This document shows, in pieces, positions 54,024 through 64,000 of a stretch of 64,000 nt of DNA. How positions within the stretch are numbered: position 1 is the stretch's first letter; each line of letters opens with the position of its first letter. The position numbers and the translations under genes were made by a program. The stretch covers positions 64,491 through 128,490 of the forward strand of contig QANZ01018886.1 in assembly GCA_003254925.1 (NCBI GenBank). The letters run 5' to 3'. Source of the stretch: Chamaecrista fasciculata (lineage: Eukaryota; Streptophyta; Magnoliopsida; Fabales; Fabaceae). The notes beneath the pieces are model-generated. The model was not told where the DNA came from. It worked only from the letters and a program-made list of their open reading frames with translations, and searched no databases.

Positions 54024-57000
54024 ATGACGGGAGAAACTCCGACCGCTCGTGCAACGTCGTCAACTCCTTCCACGTGGACAAGGACTCCGTTGCAAAGCAC
54101 CAGATTTGCAGTGGAGATATTTGATGGTACCGGTCATTTTGGCATTTGGCAAGGTGAAGTTCTAGACACTTTGTTTCAACAAAATCTAGATCTTGCCATT
54201 GAAGAAAAGAAACCAGACGAAGTAAATGAGAAGGAATGGAGCATAATGTACCGGTTGGCTTGTGGAACAATTCGTTCGTGCCTATCTAGAGAGCAGAAAT
54301 ATGCATTCAAGAATGAGACATCTGCTCACAAATTGTGGAAGGCTTTGGAGGATAAGTTTATGAAGAAGAGTGGCCAGAACAAACTCCTCATGAAGAAAAG
54401 ACTGTTCCGATATGAGTACCGGTCAGGTTCATCTTTAAACGAGCATATAACTGTTTTCAATCAATTAGTAGCAGATTTGTTAAACTTAGATGAAGTGTTT
54501 AAAGATGAAGATTTAGCTTTGATGTTGTTATCATCACTCCCTGATGAATTTGAACATTTAGAAACCACTTTACTTCATGGAAAAGAAAATGTATCTTTAG
54601 ATATTGTTGTTTGTTCTGCCTTGTATAGCTATGATCTAAGACAACAAGAGAAAAGGAGGAACAAATCAGCAGTTTCTTATGAAGCTTTAGTGGCTAGAGG
54701 ACGACATCAAAACCAGAAGAAGGGAAGCAGAGGTAGATCCAAGTCAAAGAGCCGAGTTGCCAAAGATGAGTGTGCTTTCTGTAAAGAGAAAGGACACTGG
54801 AAGAAAGACTGCCCGAAGCTGAAGAAGAAAGGAAAAGCTCCTCAAGATGCAAATGTAGCGGAATGTACAAGTGAGACCTCAGAGTGTACGTTGGTAGTAA
54901 CACCGACAAATTCCCATTCAAATGAATGGATCTTGGATTCTGGTTGCACTTATCATATGTCTCCTGTTCGTGAGTGGTTCTTTGATTACGAAGAACTAAA
55001 TGGTGGAGTTGTTTACATGGGAGATGACAATCCATGTAAAACAGTTGGGATAGGTTCAATCAGACTAAGGAATCAAGATGGATCCGTCAGAGTGCTGCGG
55101 AATGTTCGGTACATTCCAACTTTGAAGAAGAATCTCATCTCCCTTGGGGCCTTAGAATCAAATGGCCTAGTTGTGACTATACGAGATGGGATGCTCAGAG
55201 CAACTTCCGGAGCATTGGTGATGTTGAAAGCCATTCGTAAGAATAATTTGTATTACTATCTAGGTAGTACAGTTGTTGGGGTAGTAGTAGCAGCTATAAC
55301 AGCGTCTAGTAGCAGAAGAGATGAAGAGGCAACAAAGCTATGGCATATGTGTTTGGGACATGCTGGTGAAAAATCCTTGCAGTTGCTGGCTAAGCAAGGA
55401 TTGCTCAAAGATGTGAAGGCTTGCAAGTTAAAATTTTGTGAGCATTGTGTTCTGGGAAAGCAGAAGAGAGTGAAGTTTGGCACTGCTATCCATAATACTG
55501 AAGATATTTTGGACTATGTGCATTCAGATGTGTGGGGGCCTTCTAAGACTCCATCTGTTGGAGGCCGACGTTATTTTGTCACTTTCATTGATGATTTTTC
55601 CAGAAACGTTTGGGTGTATACTATGATGGCCAAGGATGAGGTACTCAGTATCTTCCTTAAATGGAAAGTTGAGGTTGAAAACCAGACTGGAAGAAAGCTC
55701 AAAGTTCTCCAAACAAACAACTGAGGAGAATTTAAGAATGATCAGTTCCAGGAGGTTTGCCAGAAGTATGGTATTGAACGGCATTTCACAGTTAGACACA
55801 CACCACAACAGAACGGGGTGGCAGAGCGCAAGAACATGACTTTGGTGGAGAAAGTTCGTTGTATGCTGTCCAATGCTGGGTTGGGCAGAGAATTTTGGGC
55901 TGAGGCTATTTCGTATGCGCAACATCTCGTTAACCGTTTGCCATCATCTGCAATAGGTGGTAAAACACCGTTAGAGGCATGGTCAGGAAAACCTGCAACA
56001 GACTATGATTCTTTGCACATATTTGGTTCAACTGGATATTATCATGTGAAAGAATCAAAGTTAGATCCAAGAGCTAAGAAGGCACTCTTCATGGGATTTA
56101 GCTCTGGAGTCAAGGGATACTGTCTATGGTGTTTGGAAGCAAAGAAGACCATAGTGAGTAGAGATGTTACCTTTGATGAGTCGACCATGCTGGAAAAGGT
56201 AACTCAGGATGAAACTAAGGGTATTCCGCAGCAGGTGGAGTGTGCACCGAAGTAGGTGGAGTTTGAGCAGCAGATGATGATGAGTCCAGTTACAAATAGA
56301 GATGACTCTCCAGTAGAACAGGATGAGTCAGATGAGGAAGAAGAGTCAATTCCAGATTCTTCACAACAACATGAGCCAATTGCAGTTAGTAAGCCAAAAT
56401 GTCAAATACCGGTGGTTGATTTTGTACCATCCACATTTCAAGAAGCAGTTCAAAGCTCTGAAAGTAAGAGGTGGAAGGGTGCTATGGAAGAAAAGATGAA
56501 ATCTCTTCATAAGAACAAAACTTGGGAGCTAGCACAACTACCGGAAGGCAAGAAGGCAATTGGATGCAAATGGGTCTTCGCAAAGAAAGAAGGATTTCCT
56601 GAAAAAGGAAATATTCGCTACAAGGCAAGATTGGTAGCCAAGGGCTACGCTCAGAAAGAGGGAATTGACTATAATGAGGTATTCTCTCTAGTTGTGAAGC
56701 ATTCCTCCATTAGAATTTTGTTGGCCTTGGTAGCACAGTTGAATTTGGAGCTAGCTCAACGTGATGTGAATACTGCATTTTTACATGGAGATTTGAAGGA
56801 GGAAATCTATATGTCTCAGCCAGTTGTATATGAAGTTGCTGGTAAAGAAAAGTGGGTTTGCAAGCTGAACAAATCGCTGTATAGACTGAAACAGTCACCC
56901 AGACAGTGGTATAGGCGATTTAATAAGTTCATGGTGGGCCAAAAGTTCACCAGGAGTAAGTATGATCATTGTGTATATCTGCGAAAGCTACAAGATGGAA

Positions 57001-57952
57001 CCTACATCTACCTACTCTTGTATGTTGATAATATGCTGATAGCATCGAAGAGCCAATCAGAGATGAAGGATTTGGGAGAAGCCAAGAAGATTCTCGGCAT
57101 GGAGATAAGCAGGGATAGACAGAGAGACAAGCTTTGTTTGACAACAATATTTGAGAAAAGTGCTACAATGTTTTGGAATAAGTGAAGATTCCAAACCTAT
57201 AAGCACTCCACTTGCTCCTCATTTGAAACTAAGCAACCAGTTATCTCTGAAGAATGACGCAGAGCGTGAGTATATGGCCAAAGTTCCATATGCTAATGCA
57301 GTTGGTAGCTTGATGTATGCAATGGTGTGCACGAGACCTGATATCTCTCAAGCAGTTGGAGTGGTAAGCAGGTACATGCATCACCCTGGCAAAGGTCATT
57401 GGCAAGCAGTTAAATGGATTCTACGGTATATTCATAACATTGTAGATGTTGGTTTAGTATTTGAGCAGGAAGATTCACTTGGTCAAAGTTTAGTCGGATA
57501 CTGTGACTCAGACTATGTGGGAGATTTGGATACGCGAGGATCTACAACTTCTACTTGTTCACGTTAGCAAAGGCGCCAGTTAGTTGGAAGTCTACCTTAC
57601 AATCAACGGTGGCTTTGTCGACAACAGAGGCAGAGTATATGGCAGTTACAGAAGCTGTCAAGGAGGCTATATGGCTTCAAGGATTGCTGGAGATTTGGGA
57701 ATTGGTCAAAGGCACATTACAGTGTACTGTGACAGTCAGAGTGCTATTCATTTAGCTAAGAATCAAGTCCTTCATGCAAGAACGAAGCACATTGATGTTC
57801 GCTATCATTTCGTACGAGAAATTCTTGAGGAAGGCGAGATACTTCTCATGAAGATATGCACTACGGAGAATCCTGCAGATATGATGACTAAGGTGGTGAT
57901 AGCAGCCAAGTTTAAACATTGTTTAGACTTGGTCAATATCCTGCACATTTGA
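54024..57952 (+). pseudogene. Damaged copia gag-pol of the 53305-58634 element
   Basis: Starts MTGETPTARATSS at 54024. CCHC knuckle CAFCKEKGHWKKDC near 54770-54815; protease WILDSGCTYHM near 54928 (intact Asp); integrase zinc HMCLGH..CEHC near 55340-55450; first catalytic Asp HSDVWGP near 55525. The second catalytic position reads TNN followed by a stop (55720-55725) where the family has an Asp. A second stop is at about 56253. RT extends about 56430-57060, with the YVDD box read as YVDN and an in-frame loss just before KDLGEAKK (about 57063). Frameshifts occur near 57150, 57560 and 57690. RNase H with ADMMTKVV ends near 57950. Confidence 0.93.
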
Positions 57953-58043
57953 TTTGGCGCCAAAAGGCGCATTTGGAGGCAACATTGCATTTGTTGAGAA
58001 GATGAAATTTGGAAGGACTTCCAAATAATCCTAGATGGAGATT

Positions 58044-58634
58044 TGTAGACATTAAGGCTTATTTAGAAGTCCCCCACGAGTGGGTAGCCAATGAGAAGAC
58101 ATCAAGAGGCACAAGATAGCTCTTGCACCGGGCCGCCGGTCCAAATTAGGTCTCCCCACGACGCACGTATCTGAGAGGTGTATGACATCAGCACGAACAC
58201 TTCAACGCAATTTTAGGCTATACGTTACTTGGGCCGCCGACCCAAGTGAAGAGAGCCCCACGACGCACGCAAGTTAAAAGGTAAAGATATGTTTTGGACG
58301 GTCAGGATTCAAGATATCAAGATACAGCGAAGAAATTCCAGATAATTCGCTGCGCCGCGTATCTGCGCTGCCGGCGCATCCAACGGCCCAAGGAAAATTT
58401 GTTCCTTGACTTGCAGACCAAGTCGACTACTCAGGCCTATAAATAAAACTCGACTCTCTTCTCTTATAATAATATTGGCAGTGCTGCCCGGAGACGTATG
58501 CATAATTGGCTGAACTCCGTGATTAAATCTTGTGTGTTCTTTATTCTTCCTTATTTCTTTTTTTAGGTGGTCGATAATATCCAATACGTTTGAGTGGGAT
58601 ATTCTGTATTCCGCATATATCCCCATGCATAACA
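58044..58634 (+). repeat. Right LTR of the second copia element
   Basis: 591 bp. Compared with the left LTR it lacks about 54 bp after AACTCGACTCTCT, a deletion between CTCTC repeats. CCTATAAATA is conserved. Confidence 0.92.
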
Positions 58635-58639
58635 ATGAC

Positions 58640-60293
58640 CAACTTCACTTGTCTCTGAAATGAATTACTCACTTTTAAGACTTGATTTGATTTTGTTTAC
58701 TAATAATATATGAAATAAAGAAATAACTCGTAAAAAACAATTCGTAATTTTATACTCGTTGCATTTAATCTTGTTTAACTTGAAACATGAAAGATATCCA
58801 CATTTAGTAAAATCATAAAAATATCTAAAACCAATTTGAAACATATAATCATTTTAAAATACATTCTATATTTTGGTACTAATTAATGTGTATATTGGCC
58901 AACTCGTATAGATGGTAAAATATGTTTTTACTAGATTCTATTTTCATCTACATTTTCTGGTTGCTCTTACATATATATCGCAGATATCGATGTTGAGAAG
59001 CTAACCTGGCCTTTACAATTGCAGAAAATATAAATATCTACTTTATAAAGGTCTGAGTGATGAAGCAAAAATTTTGACTTGGCATTTTTGTGATATAAAT
59101 GAAGAAAATGACTTGGATTTAATTGAACTGTACGTCGAGTGATTTTTGTCTCAATGTTTATTTTCATCCATTTGTTAATAAATGTTTGACTCACATTAGT
59201 CGCTTTCAAAAATCAGAATTGAATTAAAAAGTTTTTTTTTTAAAAAAAAAAGAACTTGAAGAAAATATTGGAAATTAACCAAATGTGATTTGCTTAATTA
59301 TTTTTATTAAAATAATGCTTTGTGATATAACTCCTCATGTGAGTATGGGTCACCCAAAAATTAGCAGACAAGTGATATACCTCGTCAAGCTATCATGGAT
59401 TATCTGAGACCTATACAAATCATGTACATCACTAAATGAGAATGAGTTGCCTGAGACCTAACCTTCCCTCTTCTCAAAAATCAAAATGGATAAGTGATAT
59501 ACCTTGTCAAGTGAGTATAAGTTGTTTGAAATCTTTTCTTTTTTAAGGCGAGATAATTGATATACTCTGAGTTGACCACTCATCTAAGTGACTTAAGTCC
59601 AAGATGACTCTCAATATAATTACCATAATCCTACATTGATATTAGAAAACAAATCCCTTAAATTACAATGTATCTTCTTACCATCAAAAACAGCCTCTTA
59701 GGGACTCAACAAAGCTCACCCTTGGGCAACCTTCATTAGTCACACGTATCACAATGTCGAAGTTCATCGAGAAACCATTCTTAATTAACACCAAAGGACA
59801 TGCCTCATCCCACTTGTTGGTAGCCATATGTTTCTTTGACATGAAATCTATCTATCTTCAATACAAAATAAAGTCGTTTTCAACATTATAGACACTTAAA
59901 AAAGTTTATATTCATTACTCGAAGATGATCATTATTTTTCAATTAACAAATAATTTTTTGATTAACAAACATTTAGCGAATAAGCTAAATGTTCTTATTT
60001 CCAAAACATCGAATTAAAAACAAAGTCGTATTATGAATTTAATATATTTTGTTCCAATAAATTAAAGTTTAAGGGTTGAAACAAATTATATATGATTTTG
60101 CATGTTTTGTACAATCACTACCAAGCGTGTATTAGATATATACAAATATGTCAAAACTTTAAATAATGTTTGATTTGTTTTGGATTAATCTATATAATTT
60201 CTTAAATTGATTTTCAACTGCTAAATATAAATATAATTATGTCTCTTTTATTTTAATTTTGAATGCGATGAATCTAAAATTATAAATTATTTT
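58640..60293. other. Intergenic, start is the right part of the interrupted relic
   Basis: 58640 to about 58860 continues the Mutator-like relic. The rest has no supported gene. Repeated GTGATATACCT(C/T)GTCAA words lie near 59370-59510. Confidence 0.45.
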
Positions 60294-60575
60294 GGTCAAA
60301 GTCTTATTTTGGTCCCTCAGTTATGCTTAATGTTCCAAATTGGTCCCTCAGTTATTTTTTGTTCTATATTGGTCCTTCAGTTATGCTTAGTGTTCCAAAT
60401 TGGTCCCTCAAATGTTTTCCATCCATTTTTCTGTTAATAAAAAAAGACAAAATTGATTTTTAACTCCTAAAAGTTTAAATTTTTTGCATTAAGGACCTTT
60501 CTCTCTATAATAGAACCAAAATGTAAGAAAGAAGAAATAACTGGGGGATTTTAGTTAATTTCAAACAAAAAAACA

Positions 60576-60619
<44 letters not shown>

Positions 60620-61220
60620 TCTCTCTAGTCTCTCTTTCTCTCTCATCTCTCTCTCTTCCTTTCTTGTGAAGGTCATACTCATACATGCTACTCACTTCGT
60701 CATTCATCTTCAACCTCGCAACTTGGCGAACAACGGCATATATGACATCCCAGGTGTTGTTCTTAGCGGAAAATGGTGTCGTCGGCTGTGACAAAACTTG
60801 GGAAGGTCCATTGGGGCTTCCGTCGTAGAGCCCGCACTTCGACACGACCAATTCTCGATTCCGAAGCGTGGGTCAAAGCTAAAATTTTGTGTGAAATAAA
60901 CTAAAATCCCCCCGTTATTTCTTCTTTCTTACATTTTGGTTCTATTATAGAGAAAAAAGGTCCTTAATGCAAAAAATCAAAACTTTTAGGAGTTAAAAAT
61001 CAATTTTGTCTTTTTTTAACGGAAAAATCGATGGAAAACGTTTGAGGGACCAACTATGTCAAATTTTGAAAAACTGAGGGACTAATATGGAACGAAAAAT
61101 ACCTAAGGGACCAATTTGGAACACTAAGCATATCTGAAGGACCAATATGGAACGAAAAATAACTGATGGACCAATTTGGAACATAGAGCATAACTGGAGG
61201 ACCAAAATAGGACTTTGGCC
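60294..61220. mobile_element. Mutator-type element with long arms, TSD AATTATTTT
   Basis: AATTATTTT (9 bp) is at 60285-60293 and 61221-61229. Ends are GGTCAAAGTCTTATTTTGG and GGCCAAAGTCCTATTTTGG. The arms are roughly 280 bp each (units such as TTCCAAATTGGTCCCTCAG, then AATAGAACCAAAATGTAAG). The loop of about 300 bp contains a (CT)n run (60579-60615) and a GC-richer stretch that looks like coding sequence. This is the layout of a Pack-MULE. Confidence 0.88.
60672..60877 (-). pseudogene. Possible captured exon fragment inside the Mutator-type element
   Basis: On the minus strand a GC-richer frame reads RNRELVVSKCGLYDGSPNG ... PFSAKNNTWDVIYAVVRQVARLKMNDE before falling into GA-repeat translation. 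It has no ATG start and looks like an internal piece of a host exon. The composition differs sharply from the AT-rich arms. I do not recognise the donor gene. Confidence 0.5.
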
Positions 61221-61243
61221 AATTATTTTTTACGATTATTTTT

Positions 61244-61596
61244 TTAGAAAGACCTAACTCACCTCAAAAGAGCTCTAAAAGAAAAAAGGTTGTCTCATTA
61301 TATAGATAGAATTAGAAGTTTCTTTGATCAGGCAATGCAAGACTTATATAGATAGAATTAGAAGTTTCTTTAATCAGACAATGCAAGACTTCTACACGCC
61401 CCCTCACACCCGACATTAAGAGCGTGAAGCCAACGAGTTATTCCTAGGGTAGTCTAGTACTGTAAGGCTCATCCAACCTACATACATGTTGAACCAAACT
61501 CTGATACCATGTAGAAAGGTCTAACTCACCTCAGAAGAGCTCTCAAGAGAAGATGGTTGTCTCATTATATTAACCTGGTAATGTGAGACTTGTACA
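61244..61596 (-). mobile_element. TRIM-like miniature LTR retrotransposon, minus strand
   Basis: The minus-strand 5' LTR is 61596-61510 (TGTACAAGTC to CTTTCTACA). It is followed directly by TGGTATCAGAG (61509-61499), the initiator-Met primer site, then ~100 bp without coding, a purine tract GGGTGTGAGGGGGCG, and a 3' LTR at 61396-61244. Both LTRs share TAATGAGACAACC and TTCTGAGGTGAGTTAG-like sequence. The 3' LTR contains an internal ~46-bp tandem duplication (GATAGAATTAGAAGTTTCTT on the plus strand, at about 61305 and 61351). No TSD was confirmed. Confidence 0.78.
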
Positions 61597-62089
61597 TCTG
61601 TACTTTATCAAGTTAAGACCATCAACAAATATAGTCAAATCAAATTTTCAAATAATACATCTCAATTCACGATCAATAAACTGGTCACACACACTGACAT
61701 ATATATATATATATATTTTGTTTTAAATCTGAATATAAAAATTTTAGAATTATATGTTAAGTTTTGAAGAATTCTTTCTCTCTCTCTAGTTTAATTAAAT
61801 TGTTAGCTAACAAACAAGCTCAAATGCATAATAGTAAGTTTAAGACTGAAATTGAAAAATTTTGAAAGTATAATCTCAAATCTATTTTTTTAGTATATGA
61901 TTTAACTACATTCAATAATTTAAAAAATTATAAAAGTATATAGAATTAATTTAAAATAAATAAAATATTTAAAATCTAAATCATATATTTGAGACTGTTT
62001 AGAGTTTTGACGTGTGGAATACATCTATAGAAGTGAAATGTATATAAAAATCTCGATATTAAAATATTTTTAATTTATACTTGGAAAAA
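61597..62089. other. Intergenic, no gene
   Basis: AT-rich with an (AT)n run near 61700-61716; nothing coding. Confidence 0.45.
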
Positions 62090-62450
62090 GTATAAATTTG
62101 ATTTCATATCTTTTACTCAATTCTTAATTTGGTCCTGTATTTTTCTTTGTTATATTTTTTATCTCATATTTTAGCAAAATGTCTCCATTTGATCCTATAT
62201 CTTTTGGTTAGGTTGCAGAATTAGTCATATATCTTTACAAAATAATCAACTATTAGTTGATTATTTTGTAAAGATATGAGACAACTTATAAATCTGACCT
62301 AAAGATATGAGACCAGTTCTGTAATTGACCTAAACATATGAGATCTAATTTGTAAAAATAAAGATATGGGATCAAAAGTACAATAAAAAAAGATGAGACT
62401 AAATTAAGAACCGAGCATAAAAATATAGGACCAAATTTATAATTTGAGCT
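62090..62450. mobile_element. Foldback element with a perfect central hairpin
   Basis: The left edge (ATAAATTTGATTTCATATC) and the right edge on the other strand (ATAAATTTGGTCCTATAT) correspond. Imperfect inverted symmetry runs through the entire ~360 bp. At the centre, 62229-62252 and 62254-62277 are perfect 24-bp reverse complements with a 1-base loop. Target duplication not identified. Confidence 0.65.
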
Positions 62451-63421
62451 TCATATTATATAGGGCAAATAAATGCAGATGCAAAAGAAGTTGATGTGTC
62501 ACTTCTCACACCGCCCGCTTTCGTTTTCAATGAATGACAGAGCCGCATGCAAAAGAAGAAAGTGATAATAATAATAATAGGAAAGAGAGAGAGAAATAAT
62601 AAAAGTGAATCACTAATCGATCAGACTGAGAGGGTAGAAATAGAATGAGATGACAAGTACATATATATAAAGGTGTTAGTAAGGAACAATGCAAGTACAC
62701 GTACTTTTTCACTCACTCCTCAACACACCATTCATATATATATATATATATATAATTCCTATCATTTCTTGCATGTATCTACATGTAATTTAATTAATCA
62801 AAATCAAGTCATCTACAAAATCTAACTAAACATTATATATGTGCTAGTACACAATCTATTCATCTATCAGAGTTTAAATATACGGATTAAATTAGATTTT
62901 AAGCGCATATATTCCAACAAGAAGATGATGAGAAGATGGAAGAGAATCTATCTAATACTTTTCTTTATTCCAATGTTAATCAGAGAGGCAGCTCAGGCAT
63001 GCATGTGACAATGAATCATAGTAATCATAATATATTATTCCAACACCCCCTGGTTTATTCTGCCACTCGTCAACCCCCAAAATAAGCCTTCTTTTTTTCT
63101 TTTTCTTTTTTTAGGTGGGGTCTTTTAACGCATGCGCACATTAATTAATTAAGCTTAAACATTTAGTTTTCAGAACAAATCATCGATCACAGGTTACGTT
63201 GAAAATATTCAGCGATAATATTGAAGCGAGCAATGAATAAATTAAATAGATTTATATTTACACATATATGACCAAGAGAGAAGATTGATATTGGAATATA
63301 GAGGGAACAAATGAACAATGATATCCAGGAGAATGAGTCAAAAGTGGCTAAGGATGAAGTGATAGTAATTAAGGCGGGGTTTACGTGATAAATATTGAAT
63401 AAAATAAGTAGGAAATTTTTT
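62451..63421. other. Intergenic, no gene
   Basis: Holds a (TA)n run at 62733-62752. The frames near 62527-62712 and 63187-63468 lack motifs. Confidence 0.45.
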
Positions 63422-64000
63422 AAGGCAAAACACATTTTCATGCTTCTAACGTTTGCGGTGATTTTCAATTATGCCCTTAACGTTTCATTTGTGTCAGTTG
63501 TGCCCCCAATGTGAAACGTTAGTTTCAATTATGCCCCCACCCTCGTTAGTGTACCGTTTTTCGAAATTTTTGAGCTTCGATCCATGTTCATTTCAGTTTG
63601 TTTTGATAAATGAGTTTATGGGTATTCATTTTCGGCTCCTAAGGATTATTTTGCACATGAAAATTTTAAGAAAAATGCTTTGTTTTGTTGCATTTCGTTT
63701 TGGTCCTTTTTGGGGTTCACCGGGTCCGATTTTCTTTGGATTTAGGGCTATTTTGAGCTTAATCTTTGAAATTAATCTAAGGAATCAAGTTTGTGATGTC
63801 CAAAAATTAAAACTCATATGAAATCTGATCAAAATCGAGTTCAAATCGTGCGAAAATGGTGTTTTTTGTGGATGATTGAAATTGGGGGCATAATTGAAAC
63901 TAACGTTTCACATTGGGGGCACAACTGACTCAAATGAAACGTTAGGGGCATAACTAAAAATCACCGCAAACGTTAGGGGCACGAAAGGGTGTTTTGCCTT
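63422..64000. mobile_element. Long-arm inverted-repeat element reaching the window edge
   Basis: AAGGCAAAACAC at 63422 is matched by GTGTTTTGCCTT ending at 64000. The arms, about 115 bp, are built of CTAACGTTTGCGGTGATTTT and AACGTTTCATTTG, then GTGCCCCCAATGTGAAACGT. The interior of ~340 bp has no recognisable protein. Long arms suggest Mutator-type; the right target duplication lies outside the window. Confidence 0.8.

Larger units (their letters stand above)
53305..58634 (+). mobile_element. Ty1/copia LTR retrotransposon (Tnt1-like), TSD ATGAC
   Basis: ATGAC flanks it (53300-53304 and 58635-58639). LTRs 53305-53952 and 58044-58634 begin TGTAGACATTAA and end in CA. A standard initiator-Met primer site, TGGTATCAGAGCC, is at 53955-53967. 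Gag-pol follows in copia order (gag, knuckle, protease, integrase, RT, RNase H). The LTRs differ by scattered changes, by eye of the order of a few percent, plus a ~54-bp deletion in the right one. Several inactivating lesions in gag-pol make the copy non-functional. Confidence 0.95.

Noticed and set aside
60561..60851. Free-standing 96-aa gene on the minus strand
   Set aside because: It opens with TTG rather than ATG and a large part is (GA)n translated as RE repeats inside a Mutator-type element; kept only as a possible captured fragment.
63471..63821. 116-codon plus-strand frame
   Set aside because: It begins in the inverted arm and runs through the loop of a non-autonomous transposon; no protein-family signature.
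1..64000. CRISPR array, prokaryotic operon or phage-like system
   Set aside because: The sequence is plant nuclear DNA with spliced genes. Regular repeats seen are tandem duplications, Helitron units or transposon arms, without unique spacers of constant length.

Overview
This window is nuclear DNA of a eudicot plant. Its protein-coding genes are split by GT-AG introns, and the proteins match families known from Arabidopsis (YrdC/Sua5, plant RING-CH ligases, CCCH-TRM2, LOG2-like RING ligases, F-box/LRR and F-box/kelch). The space between genes is AT-rich and full of plant transposons. A 35-base run of N (1324-1358) and a single N at 2072 show a draft assembly. I cannot name the species. All exon models were built by reading splice sites and reading-frame continuity by eye, without transcripts.

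Genes. On the minus strand: a threonylcarbamoyl-AMP synthase (6949-9188, 5 exons, 287 aa); a RING-CH membrane E3 ligase (10194-14708, 8 exons, 512 aa); a CCCH zinc-finger tRNA m5U methyltransferase of the TrmA/TRM2 family (20141-26662, 14 exons, 833 aa, with a GC-AG first intron); a LOG2/MGRN1-like RING E3 ligase starting MGN (33770-35878, 3 exons, 326 aa); and an F-box/kelch protein (46384-47547, single coding exon, 387 aa). On the plus strand: an F-box/LRR/FBD-like protein (42137-44013, 3 exons, 455 aa). From memory, Arabidopsis carries kelch, RING-CH and YrdC neighbours around At5g60570-At5g60590, so part of this block may be conserved synteny. Two genes act on tRNA (t6A37 and m5U54) and four are ubiquitin-ligase components. 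I see no sign that they form an operon-like unit.

Mobile DNA. Many elements could be delimited with their target-site duplications (TSDs): a decayed Ty1/copia element at 28152-32541 (TSD TTTAC) and a second, better preserved one at 53305-58634 (TSD ATGAC, PBS TGGTATCAGAGC); a small TRIM-like element at 61244-61596; hAT-type elements with 8-bp TSDs at 23003-23348, 41368-41779 and 52022-52697; Mutator-type elements with 9-bp TSDs at 26859-27389 and 60294-61220, the second holding what looks like a captured exon; a Tourist-like MITE (TSD TTA) at 5066-5410; a head-to-tail array of three short Helitron-like units at 49184-49703; tRNA-like SINEs; and 5'-truncated LINEs.

The most unusual pattern is a scattered set of about a dozen tiny insertions. 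Each is a homopolymer A (or T) run plus a few bases, often GGCC-, GGC- or ACC-like, bracketed by 8-18 bp direct duplications. They look like the smallest possible products of target-primed retroposition. Another notable stretch is 17766-18480, which carries four perfect heat-shock elements in a probable LTR fragment. I found no CRISPR array, rRNA gene or credible functional tRNA gene.
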